Source: Bacteroidota bacterium
GTDB taxonomy: Bacteria > Bacteroidota > Bacteroidia > AKYH767-A > OLB10
DNA: 64,000 bases
Assembly: GCA_016699635.1 (NCBI GenBank)
Contig: CP064983.1
Location: 1,674,001-1,738,000 of the forward strand
Direction: 5' to 3'
Below, in pieces: positions 27,437 through 36,016 of this stretch (position 1 is the stretch's first letter; each line of letters begins with the position of its first letter). Under the pieces are notes generated by a model. The model searched no databases. It was given only the letters and a program-made list of their open reading frames with translations, and was not told the DNA's origin. A program made the translations under genes and the position numbers.

Positions 27437-27988
27437 ATGAATCACACATTCTCATTATTTCAGAGCATGGAGAGGGATAAGATTATCCTTTCTTTCAAAG
27501 GAGATATTACCCAGGATTTGCTTGCTTCTGTATATCAGATTATGGAGTCGAGAATGGATCAGGATAAGACTGATTCCAAGAGGAAGAAAAGATTTTATCA
27601 CATTTTAGTTGAATGTCTTCAGAATGTATATCACCACATGGAAGATTTCAGAAATGTGCATGAGCTGGATGAAATTTCTGATGGCTCTGCAATTTTTATC
27701 ATTGCCAAGGCAAAAGGTGAGGGCTACAGAATTATTACAGGAAACTATATCAAGAAAGATGAATCGGAAGACCTTAAATCGAAGCTTGAGAAAATTAATT
27801 CTATGAACACCGATGAACTAAGAACTTATTATCTTGAAACACTAAGCACTACAGAGCTTTCGCAAAAAGGTGGTGCCGGTTTAGGAATGATTGATATTGC
27901 CCGCAAGTCGGGACATAAAATAGTTTACAGTTTTGACGGTGTAAGCGACACTGTTAATTTTTTTACCCTTGAAGTAACAATTAATTAA
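27437..27988 (+). CDS. SiaB-family protein kinase (DUF6272)
   Basis: GHKL-fold protein of 183 residues related to SiaB, which in Pseudomonas phosphorylates SiaC in the SiaABCD signalling system. The N-box is ECLQNVYHH and the glycine-rich lid is KGGAGLGMIDIARKSG. An N-terminal segment (ILSFKGDITQDLL) is characteristic. It starts 100 bases from the divergent ABC-2 permease gene and lies ten bases upstream of the SiaC-type gene, its expected substrate. Neither a SiaA-type phosphatase nor a SiaD-type diguanylate cyclase is in the window. Confidence 0.88.
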   Translation: MNHTFSLFQSMERDKIILSFKGDITQDLLASVYQIMESRMDQDKTDSKRKKRFYHILVECLQNVYHHMEDFRNVHELDEISDGSAIFIIAKAKGEGYRIITGNYIKKDESEDLKSKLEKINSMNTDELRTYYLETLSTTELSQKGGAGLGMIDIARKSGHKIVYSFDGVSDTVNFFTLEVTIN

Positions 27989-27998
27989 ATCAAAGAAA

Positions 27999-28382
27999 AT
28001 GGATAAGCTGATTATTGAACCGGGCATAAAAACACCTCACATTGTGTTTGACGCTGCCAATGGAAGTCTTGAAATTAAAGGTAAATCCATTCCGGAAAAT
28101 TCTATTGAATTTTATAAGCCTGTTTACGATTGGCTTGATACTTATACAACACAACCCAAAGATCAAACCTTGCTGACAGTGCAGTTAGAATATTTTAACA
28201 CTAGCTCTTCTAAATGTTTGCTCGACTTATTCAGGAAACTTGAAAACATTCATTCTTCAGGCAAAGGAAAAGTAAATGTAAAGTGGCTTTATGAGGAAGA
28301 TGATGAAGACATTATGGAAGCCGGTGATGACTATCAGACCATTGTAAAACTTCCTTTCAGTATCGAGAAAATTTCAGGATAA
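27999..28382 (+). CDS. SiaC-family regulatory phosphoprotein (DUF1987)
   Basis: A 127-residue DUF1987 protein. In Pseudomonas the unphosphorylated SiaC activates a diguanylate cyclase and is switched off by SiaB on a threonine. The corresponding region here is LEYFNTSSSKCLLDLFRKLE, which contains candidate threonine and serine acceptors; the segment VKWLYEEDDEDIMEAGDDY is also a family mark. It is coupled to the SiaB-type kinase gene upstream (ten-base gap) and ends directly against the convergent aminopeptidase gene. The downstream target in this organism is unknown. Confidence 0.88.
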   Translation: MDKLIIEPGIKTPHIVFDAANGSLEIKGKSIPENSIEFYKPVYDWLDTYTTQPKDQTLLTVQLEYFNTSSSKCLLDLFRKLENIHSSGKGKVNVKWLYEEDDEDIMEAGDDYQTIVKLPFSIEKISG

Positions 28383-30221
28383 TTATTTTCCTTCAAAAAT
28401 TTCGTCAATAGTTTTTACAGCAACTGCATGATAACCCGGACGTGCCGACTTATAAATTTGTTCTATCCAAGGTCGTAATGTTGCATCTGCTGCAGCTTTT
28501 CGATAAAGTGGTGCAATAAATTTTCTGCGTCCTACTGTATTCAGAAAATTTTCTAATGCTTTATATGCAGGCTTGTAGTGACAGGCAAAGGCTATCATAA
28601 ACCAATCAAATGCAATTTCTGAATTTTGAATCTGAGTGAAATGAAAATGATTATCTAATGCAACAGCTTTTTCGTAGGTCATTTCGGGAGCAATAGTTCG
28701 TAAAAAATGCAGGTAATGATGCGTTGTCCATCCTGCAGTATCTGGCATAACTGTTGGCTGTTTGATAAATGCTGCTGCTGCTTTCTCAACCTGATCAAAA
28801 TATTTGCTTTTAATAACAGGCAGACTCTTAGGAAGTCCGGTTCCATAAACCCATTCATCAACATTTACTTTTTGTTTTATCAACGGATTTTCCTGCAAAA
28901 GATTTACCTCCAGATAATGTAGAAATTCTTTTGTTGTCATGGTTTGAAAGCGATGTTCTTCAAAATACTTTTTAAAAATGCATCCCACATATCTACGGCT
29001 GCTTCTTCTAATGCCATCAGAAAAAACGCCCTTTTTCATAGGCAATATCACCCATGCCATCATCAGGATCACGACCTTTAAGGTCAAGAAAAGTTTAGTA
29101 TCCGGATTGTTAACACCCATTTCGGCAACAGTGTGCTTCAGTTCATTTTGTGAAAGTAAGTTCAGCATGTCAGCATAATCTTTACCATAAATTTTTTCCA
29201 TAATGCGCGATTCAAAGTAAACTGTAAATCCTTCATTTAGCCAGAAGTCATTCCATGTTGCATTGGTAACTAAATTGCCACTCCACGAATGTGCAAGCTC
29301 ATGTGCAATTAGACTCACTAACGAACGGTCGCCTGTAATGATGGTAGGTGTTGCAAATGTTAAACATGGATTTTCCATTCCACCAAAAGGAAAAGAAGGA
29401 GGCAGCACCAAAACATCATATTGTAGCCATGGGTATTTACCATACAATTGTTCTGCCGAAGAAATCATAGCAGGCAAATCTGTAAACTCATGAAAAGCTT
29501 TGGCCAACATAACAGGTTCTGCGTAAATGCCGGAACGGTTGTCGTAGGCTTTGTAAGCAAGGTCGCCAATGCTTAAAGCCATAAGATAGGAAGGTACAGC
29601 AAAAGGCATTTTAAATGAATAGGTGCCATTGCCAATTTGTTTAGGATTTTGTGGACAACTCATCAATGCCATAAGTTCTTTAGGACAATGAATGGTTGCT
29701 GTCCATGTAAATTTTATTCCAGGTGTATCCTGCAAAGGTATCCAGCTCCGAGCCAGAATAGCTTCCGATTGTGTATATAAAAAAGGATGTTTTTTGCCTG
29801 CAGTTTGTTCCGGGTTTAGCCACTGTAATGCTTGTGCATCAGGAGAAGTTTCATAATAAATGGTAACCTCTTTTGTATTTGCTGTTATAGGAATAGCAAG
29901 TTCGCTGCCTAAAATTTCATCTGCAGGTTTTAAAATAAATGTAACAGGAGCATCATTGATTTTTACACTTTCAATTTTCAGGTTGTAGGTGTCTAAACGC
30001 AAAGTATCGGCATTGGTAAGATTTTTTACTTGCAAAGTCACAAAGCCAACTAACTTTTTAGTTGAGAAATCAGCTTTAAGGCTTAAGTCAAGATGCTGTA
30101 CAACAATTTCTGCTGGATTGGAATATGAATGTTGATCTTTAACGTATATCCCTCTTTCATCTTCCGGTTTTTTAGCAAACATGGTAAATGGTATTAGAAT
30201 TAAAAATAAAATATTTTTCAT
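28383..30221 (-). CDS. LTA4H-type M1 aminopeptidase with a scrambled internal segment
   Basis: Zinc aminopeptidase of the leukotriene-A4-hydrolase-like M1 group, 612 residues as read. It has a short leader (MKNILFLILIPFTMFA), an N-terminal beta domain, the exopeptidase motif GGMENP, the zinc site HELAH with E 18 residues later in WLNEGFT, and the C-terminal helical domain typical of LTA4H. Between residues about 380 and 417 the sequence is not protein-like. Three single-base losses, near 29085, in the A run 29021-29026 and in the T run 28969-28973, restore DLKGRDPDDGMGDIAYEKG and LMALEEAAVDMWDAF. Together they cancel, which keeps the frame open and hides the error. Confidence 0.88.
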   Translation of the reverse strand: MKNILFLILIPFTMFAKKPEDERGIYVKDQHSYSNPAEIVVQHLDLSLKADFSTKKLVGFVTLQVKNLTNADTLRLDTYNLKIESVKINDAPVTFILKPADEILGSELAIPITANTKEVTIYYETSPDAQALQWLNPEQTAGKKHPFLYTQSEAILARSWIPLQDTPGIKFTWTATIHCPKELMALMSCPQNPKQIGNGTYSFKMPFAVPSYLMALSIGDLAYKAYDNRSGIYAEPVMLAKAFHEFTDLPAMISSAEQLYGKYPWLQYDVLVLPPSFPFGGMENPCLTFATPTIITGDRSLVSLIAHELAHSWSGNLVTNATWNDFWLNEGFTVYFESRIMEKIYGKDYADMLNLLSQNELKHTVAEMGVNNPDTKLFLTLKVVILMMAWVILPMKKGVFSDGIRRSSRRYVGCIFKKYFEEHRFQTMTTKEFLHYLEVNLLQENPLIKQKVNVDEWVYGTGLPKSLPVIKSKYFDQVEKAAAAFIKQPTVMPDTAGWTTHHYLHFLRTIAPEMTYEKAVALDNHFHFTQIQNSEIAFDWFMIAFACHYKPAYKALENFLNTVGRRKFIAPLYRKAAADATLRPWIEQIYKSARPGYHAVAVKTIDEIFEGK

Positions 30222-30228
30222 TGTTCAA

Positions 30229-30678
30229 TTATTTTGTTTTAATCATATAAATATGAGGAATGTTATCTTCCAGAAATTCTTCGCTGATGACAACAAACCC
30301 AAATGACTCATAAAATTTACGAAGATAACTTTGTGCCATAATTTTTATTGCACTATTAGGGAATAAGCTTTTACATTCATCTAAAGATTTTTCGACCACT
30401 AATTTTCCCAATCCTGTTCGTCTGAGTTGTTGATGTGTAACGATGCGCCCAACAGAAACTTCATCATACAAAACACCGGGAGGAATAATACGTGCATAAC
30501 CAACAACTTGTTGATTTGCCATAGCCATCAGATGAAAAGAAAGTTTATCGGTTTTGTCAATGTCACCATAAGGACAATTTTGCTCCACAATAAAAACCTG
30601 CTGCCTGAGTTGTAAAAAATCATGCAGTTCATGTGCAGTGAGGTCATTAAACGATTTAAACTTCCAAAAAATATTCAT
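30229..30678 (-). CDS. GNAT family N-acetyltransferase, ElaA-like
   Basis: Acetyl-CoA-dependent transferase of the GNAT superfamily, about 149 residues from the start at 30678 (MNIFWKFKSFNDLTAHEL). An upstream in-frame start adds a region without similarity. The ElaA-like marks are LRQQVFIVEQNCPYGDID and VGRIVTHQQLRRTGLGKLVVEKSL, the latter with the acetyl-CoA pyrophosphate loop (R-R-T-G-L-G). C-terminal strand: KIMAQSYLRKFYESFGFV. Substrate unknown. Confidence 0.88.
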   Translation of the reverse strand: MNIFWKFKSFNDLTAHELHDFLQLRQQVFIVEQNCPYGDIDKTDKLSFHLMAMANQQVVGYARIIPPGVLYDEVSVGRIVTHQQLRRTGLGKLVVEKSLDECKSLFPNSAIKIMAQSYLRKFYESFGFVVISEEFLEDNIPHIYMIKTK

Positions 30679-30804
30679 GCTGTGATGGGCTGATATGGCA
30701 GCGAATATAAAACACATTTTATGAATAGTAAAAGAAGTAATACGATTGAATAAATTGTTAGCAGCATTTTGATGATTAACACTATTTACATCAAACTAAA
30801 TAAA

Positions 30805-30812
30805 TAACTTTG
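30805..30812 (+). promoter_or_regulatory. Candidate -7 element for the DUF4271 gene, next to the start codon
   Basis: TAACTTTG matches TAnnTTTG and ends five bases before the ATG at 30818, so the transcript would be essentially leaderless. Confidence 0.45.
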
Positions 30813-30817
30813 GCGCC

Positions 30818-31846
30818 ATGTCATTGCCACAACTCATTGTTACTGACAGCAGCCGAAACGGAAAACTTCCATTTGCTCCTTTTAAAAGGACACAGGAAGA
30901 ATCTGCACAACAGCCAAAGACAGAGAAGGTAAGCAACAAAGTTGCGAAGCAGAAACTTTCTTTAAAAACAGACAGCTTAAAAGGTAATACCACTGTAGTT
31001 GATACAATAAAACCAATAGCAAACGATAGTATTCAACTTGCAATTGATTCTTCAGTTGCAGATATGTCTAGATTGTTTCGTTTTACAGATGAGGAAAATG
31101 ATGAACTGAACAATTCAGATCAACAATTTATTTCATCATCGGCATATTTCAAACAGCAGCAGTTGGAAGTAAAATCGTCATCTCCACAATTGTTTAATAA
31201 GATAGTTCCGGATTGGTTTACCATAGTCCTTTTTTTTCTGATTGTGGGCATTACAACAGTAAAAGTTTTTTATCAGAATATTTTCAGACAATTGGTCGAA
31301 GCTGTTTATAGTTTTGCAGTAACCAATCAGGTGGTGCGCGATGAAAATTTGTTAGTGCAACGTGCTTCAGTTTTGCTAAATGTAATTTTTTATTGTAGCT
31401 CAGGTTTGTTTTTTTATTGGATCAGTGTGCGCTACAACTGGAATCATCCGATCTTAAATGAAGGATTGTTTCGTTTTTTCTTTTTTGCTTTCGTGACAGC
31501 AGTTTTTTTTACAGTAAAAATGTTGTTGCTGAAACTGATAGGCACAATTTTTAATCTCGATAAACCGGTGGCAGTTTTTATTTTTTCCATTTTTTTGACC
31601 AATAATTTACTAGGAGTTCTGCTGGTGTTGATTACTTCATTTATGGCATATTTATCCGGTGTGGGTCTGATAAATTACATCTATCTGGTATTAGGAATTC
31701 TTTCTCTGGCATTTATTTTTTTATTGTACAGGGCATTTTTGATTTCCCGTACTGTGCAGGGTTATTCTTTGTATTATTTAATTTTATACTTTTGCACCCT
31801 TGAAATTGTACCGATTGCATTGATAGTAAAATTTGCATCGGAGTAA
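30818..31846 (+). CDS. DUF4271 domain membrane protein
   Basis: Membrane protein of 342 residues with a C-terminal DUF4271 domain, a family confined mostly to Bacteroidota. The first 125 residues are polar, rich in Lys, Ser and Gln, and likely cytoplasmic or disordered. From VPDWFTIVLFFLIVGITTVKVF (about residue 130) there are seven hydrophobic helices. The gene precedes the HemD-like gene by 24 bases, an arrangement I recall as common in the phylum. Function unknown; some members have been linked to gliding or envelope functions, which I cannot confirm from the sequence. Confidence 0.85.
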   Translation: MSLPQLIVTDSSRNGKLPFAPFKRTQEESAQQPKTEKVSNKVAKQKLSLKTDSLKGNTTVVDTIKPIANDSIQLAIDSSVADMSRLFRFTDEENDELNNSDQQFISSSAYFKQQQLEVKSSSPQLFNKIVPDWFTIVLFFLIVGITTVKVFYQNIFRQLVEAVYSFAVTNQVVRDENLLVQRASVLLNVIFYCSSGLFFYWISVRYNWNHPILNEGLFRFFFFAFVTAVFFTVKMLLLKLIGTIFNLDKPVAVFIFSIFLTNNLLGVLLVLITSFMAYLSGVGLINYIYLVLGILSLAFIFLLYRAFLISRTVQGYSLYYLILYFCTLEIVPIALIVKFASE

Positions 31847-31869
31847 TTAAACAAGGTGATTAAAAACGC

Positions 31870-32625
31870 ATGGCCGGAAATTCGAAAGTAAAGACAATAC
31901 TCGTAACACAACCCAAGCCGGAAACGGAAAAGAATCCATACTTTGACCTTGCAAAAAAGTTCAATGTAAAAATTGATTTTCGTCCTTTTATTCAGATTGA
32001 AGGAATACCTGCAAAAGATTTTCGCAAAGACAGAGTTAATGTTGCAGAATTTCAGGCAGTAATTTTAACCAGTCGCCAGGCTGCCGATCATTATTTCAGA
32101 ATGGCTGCCGAAATGCGCATGACAAATTTTGATGAAGTAAAATTTTTCTGCGTGTCTGAGTCAACTGCTTTTTATCTCCAGAAATATATCACATATCGTA
32201 AGCGCAAAGTTTTTTATGGCAACAACAGCATTAACGATTTGACAGATGTGTTGAAGAAACATAAGAAAGAAAAGTTTTTGCTTCCTTGTAGTGAAGTAAT
32301 GAATCCCGACATCATTAACACATTAAAAGACGGTGACCTGAATTTTATAACTGCAGCAATGTACAGAACGGTAAGTAGCGATTTATCTGATGTGAATATT
32401 GAAACGTTTGATATGATTGTGTTCTTCAGCCCATCGGGAGTTCAGTCGCTGTTGAAGAATTTTCCTAAATACAAACAAGGCAATACCCGAATTGCAACAT
32501 TCGGTGTCACCACATCACAGACTGCAAAAGATGCTAAGTTAAAAGTAGAGGTTGAAGCACCTGTTCCGCAGGCACCAAGTATGACAATGGCTATTGAGCA
32601 GTATCTGAAAAAAGCCAACAAGTAA
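31870..32625 (+). CDS. hemD: Uroporphyrinogen-III synthase family protein
   Basis: HemD-like protein of 251 residues; the enzyme closes hydroxymethylbilane to uroporphyrinogen III in haem biosynthesis. The two-lobed fold is recognisable: ILVTQPKPETEKNPYFDL, then AVILTSRQAADHYF, LPCSEVMNPDIINTLKDG and MIVFFSPSGVQSLL, and the third lobe strand ATFGVTTSQTAKDAKL. HemD is poorly conserved, so the assignment rests on these motifs and the order. It follows DUF4271 and converges on the anti-sigma gene. No other haem genes are in the window. Confidence 0.82.
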   Translation: MAGNSKVKTILVTQPKPETEKNPYFDLAKKFNVKIDFRPFIQIEGIPAKDFRKDRVNVAEFQAVILTSRQAADHYFRMAAEMRMTNFDEVKFFCVSESTAFYLQKYITYRKRKVFYGNNSINDLTDVLKKHKKEKFLLPCSEVMNPDIINTLKDGDLNFITAAMYRTVSSDLSDVNIETFDMIVFFSPSGVQSLLKNFPKYKQGNTRIATFGVTTSQTAKDAKLKVEVEAPVPQAPSMTMAIEQYLKKANK

Positions 32626-32629
32626 TTTT

Positions 32630-33808
32630 TTACTTAATCTCACTTAGTTTTTGCTGTGCCTGTGTAGCGTAAAATCCTTTGCTGGAAATTATTTTTTGTA
32701 ATAACTCTTTTGCTTTATCCTGCTCACCTTTTTGCAAAAGCAGCAATGCTCTGTGCCACGCTGATTCCTGATTAAATGTATTGTTTGACTGTGCATCTAA
32801 TCGGTCGAGGAAGTGAAGTGCTTTATCATACTGCTGACTTTCGCTGTATGACATTGCCGTATAAAACAAGGCATTTACATCGCTATGATTGTCGGATAGC
32901 AAAAGTTGCAACTTATTAATTGCAGAGGAGTATTTCTTATTGTTGTAATCAACTAATGCTTCAGCTAAAAAATCTTGATATCCTATTGTACGAGACTGCA
33001 TGTTGTTAAGCGTTTTGGATTTTTCCATATCCTTTCTCGACTCATAACGGGCAGGAATGCCGTTGTCTTCTTTTGCTACGTTCTTTTCACGTTTGTACTC
33101 ACGGGAATAGTCATACACTTTTAGTCCTTCAATATTTTTTGTTACCGGCACTACAGCATCAACTACAGCAGCACCTGCCGATGCAGACTCAGTAACTATG
33201 AGTGCACCAACATCTGCTGACTGTGGCTCAGCAATTGCTTCATTTTTCTGAACAGGTTCTGTTGCAGCAAAGGCTTTATCTTCTTTACTTGCTTTTGCTA
33301 CCATTGCATTATGCGATGCAATTATGTTTTTTGATGCTTGTTGAATTCTTTCTTCTGCAGGAGGAGGTGGTGGTTGAATGGTAGATTCATTCAACTTAGT
33401 ATCACTGCTGGTTTGAGGTGTTTCTGTATTTATTTTTTGTTGTACAGCAGGTGCGTTAATTTGTTCTGCTGTGTTTTCATGTTTGAAGGAATAGTTAGAA
33501 ATAATCCATCCTGTAGCAATTAAAATTGCAACAGATGCTGCGGCATAATACCATCTGTTTATAGATGGGGATTGTTTTGCAGAAGAAGAATATTTATCCG
33601 ATACCTGCTTGATGGTTTCATCAAGCGGTTTCATAGAGGTCAACAAGGCAAGACCTTCTGCTGCATCGGAACAAAGCTCGCAGTCTGTCAGGTGTTTTTC
33701 AACGGCATACTTTTCGGCATCCGTCATTTTTCCCTGCACATATTTTGTCAGACGTTCTTTGTCAACGCAGTCAGAGGTTTTGAATATTTCAATTTTACGA
33801 CTTAACAT
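32630..33808 (-). CDS. Anti-sigma factor with zinc-finger N-terminus and TPR C-terminus
   Basis: Membrane-anchored regulator of about 392 residues from the start at 33808. The N-terminal cytoplasmic zf-HC2-like module is CVDKERLTKYVQGKMT...VEKHLTDCELCSDA, which would bind the partner sigma factor. A single helix (YYAAASVAILIATGWIISNY) spans the membrane near residue 100. The middle is a low-complexity periplasmic linker rich in Ala, Glu and Lys, and the C-terminus holds TPR-like repeats (FLAEALVDYNNKKYSSAINKLQLL, FYTAMSYSESQQYDKALHFLDRL). It overlaps the sigma gene by 14 bases. The start within the sigma gene supports coupled synthesis. Confidence 0.88.
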   Translation of the reverse strand: MLSRKIEIFKTSDCVDKERLTKYVQGKMTDAEKYAVEKHLTDCELCSDAAEGLALLTSMKPLDETIKQVSDKYSSSAKQSPSINRWYYAAASVAILIATGWIISNYSFKHENTAEQINAPAVQQKINTETPQTSSDTKLNESTIQPPPPPAEERIQQASKNIIASHNAMVAKASKEDKAFAATEPVQKNEAIAEPQSADVGALIVTESASAGAAVVDAVVPVTKNIEGLKVYDYSREYKREKNVAKEDNGIPARYESRKDMEKSKTLNNMQSRTIGYQDFLAEALVDYNNKKYSSAINKLQLLLSDNHSDVNALFYTAMSYSESQQYDKALHFLDRLDAQSNNTFNQESAWHRALLLLQKGEQDKAKELLQKIISSKGFYATQAQQKLSEIK

Positions 33809-34391
33809 GATTATTTTTCTCCATATAAATTCTGAGATTCCTTTTCCCATTCTGTATAAAACTCTTCACCTGCTTGAAATCAAAACCTGTTAGGTCTGTT
33901 ATTTCATTATAGCATTTTTCTTTCAGGAAAAACAATTCAATACATATTCTTTGTTCTTCGTTTAATGTTTTTATTGCTTCTTCAAGCATCAGCAATTCTG
34001 TTTCTTTTTCATAAACACGGTCGGTGTTTTCCGGTTCAAATTCTGTTGATGCAGCAATTTCATCTCGGCTGTAATTGTCTGCTCTGTTTTTTGCTGCCTG
34101 TCTGCTGCGCAACTGCATCAGACAAAAGTTTTGTGCCACACGATGTATCCAGTACGAGAACTTCTGTACGTCATGTTTTGACAAATCGGCATAAAGTTTC
34201 TCAAAAATCTGCAACACAGCATCTTTACTGTCGTCAGTATCTTTAAGATACTTCATGCACACACCAAATACTAAATGCGAATAGCGGTTAAACAATATAC
34301 CCACAGCTTGTTTATCACCTTGCTGGCGATATTGCAACACAAGCTCCTCATCGCTAAGCGCATTCTTATCCTTATTCCGGATGAGCCACAT
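33795..34391 (-). CDS. RNA polymerase sigma-70 family factor (ECF)
   Basis: Extracytoplasmic-function sigma factor of 198 residues. Region 2 is seen as AVGILFNRYSHLVFGVCMKYLKD with the -10 recognition helix around QKFSYWIHRVAQNFCL. Region 4 is LNEEQRICIELFFLKEKCYNEITDLTGFDFKQVKSFIQNGKRNLR, the expected helix-turn-helix. It is transcribed with the overlapping anti-sigma gene, which presumably holds it inactive until an envelope signal arrives. The regulon cannot be read from the window. Confidence 0.92.
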   Translation of the reverse strand: MWLIRNKDKNALSDEELVLQYRQQGDKQAVGILFNRYSHLVFGVCMKYLKDTDDSKDAVLQIFEKLYADLSKHDVQKFSYWIHRVAQNFCLMQLRSRQAAKNRADNYSRDEIAASTEFEPENTDRVYEKETELLMLEEAIKTLNEEQRICIELFFLKEKCYNEITDLTGFDFKQVKSFIQNGKRNLRIYMEKNNHVKS

Positions 34392-34472
34392 AAATAATTT
34401 TTACTTTCTGATTAATGGTAGGATGCTTTCTGGAATATGATTCCATAAACATTCATAAAAATAATTTTAAAA

Positions 34473-34751
34473 TTAAAGGACTACCTCCGCAATGGCATGA
34501 ATAGGTATATCTTTTCCTGCCTTTAATTCCACATGGTCATTGGTGACAGCCCAAACAGTTGTTTCTACAGCACAAGTGCCTTCAGTGGTTTCAAATACTA
34601 TGCGCACTTTTTGTTTGTAATCGTTTCCTAATGCCATTGCACCATCGAGTAAAATTTTTCGCCTTGCACGATCTATTTCATTCGATAACACTTCGTGTTG
34701 AACAAAATGGTAGTCAGATAAATCTTCTTTAGCAATGATGGTGAGTTCCAT
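34473..34751 (-). CDS. Conserved hypothetical protein, 92 residues
   Basis: A small soluble protein, mixed alpha/beta in appearance: an N-terminal segment ELTIIAKEDLSDYHFVQHEVLSNEIDRARRK, a helical middle, and beta strands VRIVFETTEGTCAVETTVWAV and HVELKAGKDIPIHAIAEV. I do not recognise a named family beyond a general impression of Bacteroidota-specific proteins. There are no membrane segments or leader. It lies alone between the sigma factor and the BNR-like gene on the same strand. Likely real given codon use and a clean frame. Confidence 0.65.
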   Translation of the reverse strand: MELTIIAKEDLSDYHFVQHEVLSNEIDRARRKILLDGAMALGNDYKQKVRIVFETTEGTCAVETTVWAVTNDHVELKAGKDIPIHAIAEVVL

Positions 34752-34816
34752 ATTGATTGAATTTGGTGTATCAGAGTTTTAGCGGCATATAAAAGTAGGC
34801 ATTTATTCTAATATGT

Positions 34817-35848
34817 TCAATAAAATTTTAAAACGGCCATTTTTCCCGACTTTCCGGCCATCCAGACCTTTTTTTGTGAAGGTGCTATGCTGATGGTGTA
34901 AAATGCTAGTGATAGTCCATCTGCGTTTTTAATTTCTTTAATGTAGTGCTGACTGTCAATCACATACGTGCCGTTATGGCCTGTTGTAATCAGGTAGTTG
35001 CCATTTTTAGTTTTTATTGTTTTAACACATGACACAAAAGCCCCCTCAGGAAGTTTTATGGGTTGCCATGTCTTGCCACCATTGTTTGTTTGGTACAAAG
35101 TTGTGGTAGTATCGGATTGCAAATAGTTGCCTCCACCAATATAGCCATTTAGTTTGTTTTCAAAATACATAGTAAAAATTCCTGTCATGGTGCTGTCGCT
35201 AATCATAGGTGTGGTTTGTGGAAGAAATGCACCATCATTTTCAGAAATAAAAAGTCTTGATGTGCTTCCTCCTGTTGCAAAAATCACGCTGTTTTGCAGC
35301 CATTGTATGTTGGTGTTACTTGCAGCAAAGCAACCTTCACCTTTTATTGCAGGTGATGTAACTTTTAGCTCCTGCCAGTTGTTGCCGCCATCTGTTGTTT
35401 TAATAATCATAAAATACCCTTCCATTGGATCGCTTATAGCAATGCCATGAAGCGAATCTTTAAATGTCATACTATCAAAAAAAATACCCTTGCTGTGATT
35501 GCTGTAAACATGTTGCCATGATGTACCATAATTATTTGTTCTCAATAGATATGCCGGTGAATCAATGCTCAATAACAAAACCGTTGAGTCGTTTAATGCC
35601 GCCAATGACCTGAATTCAGAATATTTTCCATCAGTGGCAATAGAGTCTATATGCCAGTTGCTGCCACCATCTTTTGTAAAACCAAAAACACCTCTGTTAG
35701 CTGCAAACCACACCACACTGTCGTTTACTGTCTGTAGTGCGCGAATGCTTACCTGAACGGGCAATTGAATGGTTTTTAATTCTATCTGCTGTGCCTGCAG
35801 TGATGATGTAAAACAAAAGCACCACAGTATGTGAAAAATTCTTTGCAT
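34817..35848 (-). CDS. Secreted YCF48/BNR-repeat propeller protein
   Basis: Beta-propeller protein of 343 residues with a leader (MQRIFHILWCFCFTSSLQA). Repeated blades carry the S-x-D-x-G-x-x-W Asp-box-like pattern: TKDGGSNWHIDS, TNNYGTSWQHV, TTDGGNNWQEL and TNNGGKTWQPI. Such repeats occur in YCF48-like photosystem II assembly factors and in many secreted Bacteroidota proteins, where the role is unknown. The last blade (KKVWMAGKSGKMAVLKF) closes the propeller. There is no T9SS tail, so it may stay in the periplasm. Confidence 0.82.
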   Translation of the reverse strand: MQRIFHILWCFCFTSSLQAQQIELKTIQLPVQVSIRALQTVNDSVVWFAANRGVFGFTKDGGSNWHIDSIATDGKYSEFRSLAALNDSTVLLLSIDSPAYLLRTNNYGTSWQHVYSNHSKGIFFDSMTFKDSLHGIAISDPMEGYFMIIKTTDGGNNWQELKVTSPAIKGEGCFAASNTNIQWLQNSVIFATGGSTSRLFISENDGAFLPQTTPMISDSTMTGIFTMYFENKLNGYIGGGNYLQSDTTTTLYQTNNGGKTWQPIKLPEGAFVSCVKTIKTKNGNYLITTGHNGTYVIDSQHYIKEIKNADGLSLAFYTISIAPSQKKVWMAGKSGKMAVLKFY

Positions 35849-36016
35849 TGTGTTTCAAATGTAGTGTTTTTTCAAGTCTGCATAGATTGTTAAACGAACA
35901 GATTGTAATTTTTTTAAGACTAATAGGTAGTGACTTAAAAAGAAAGATATGTTTTCAGAAAAAAGTAATGACAGAAAGGTTTATATTGTAGCCATCAGAA
36001 TGTTTGTATTATAATC

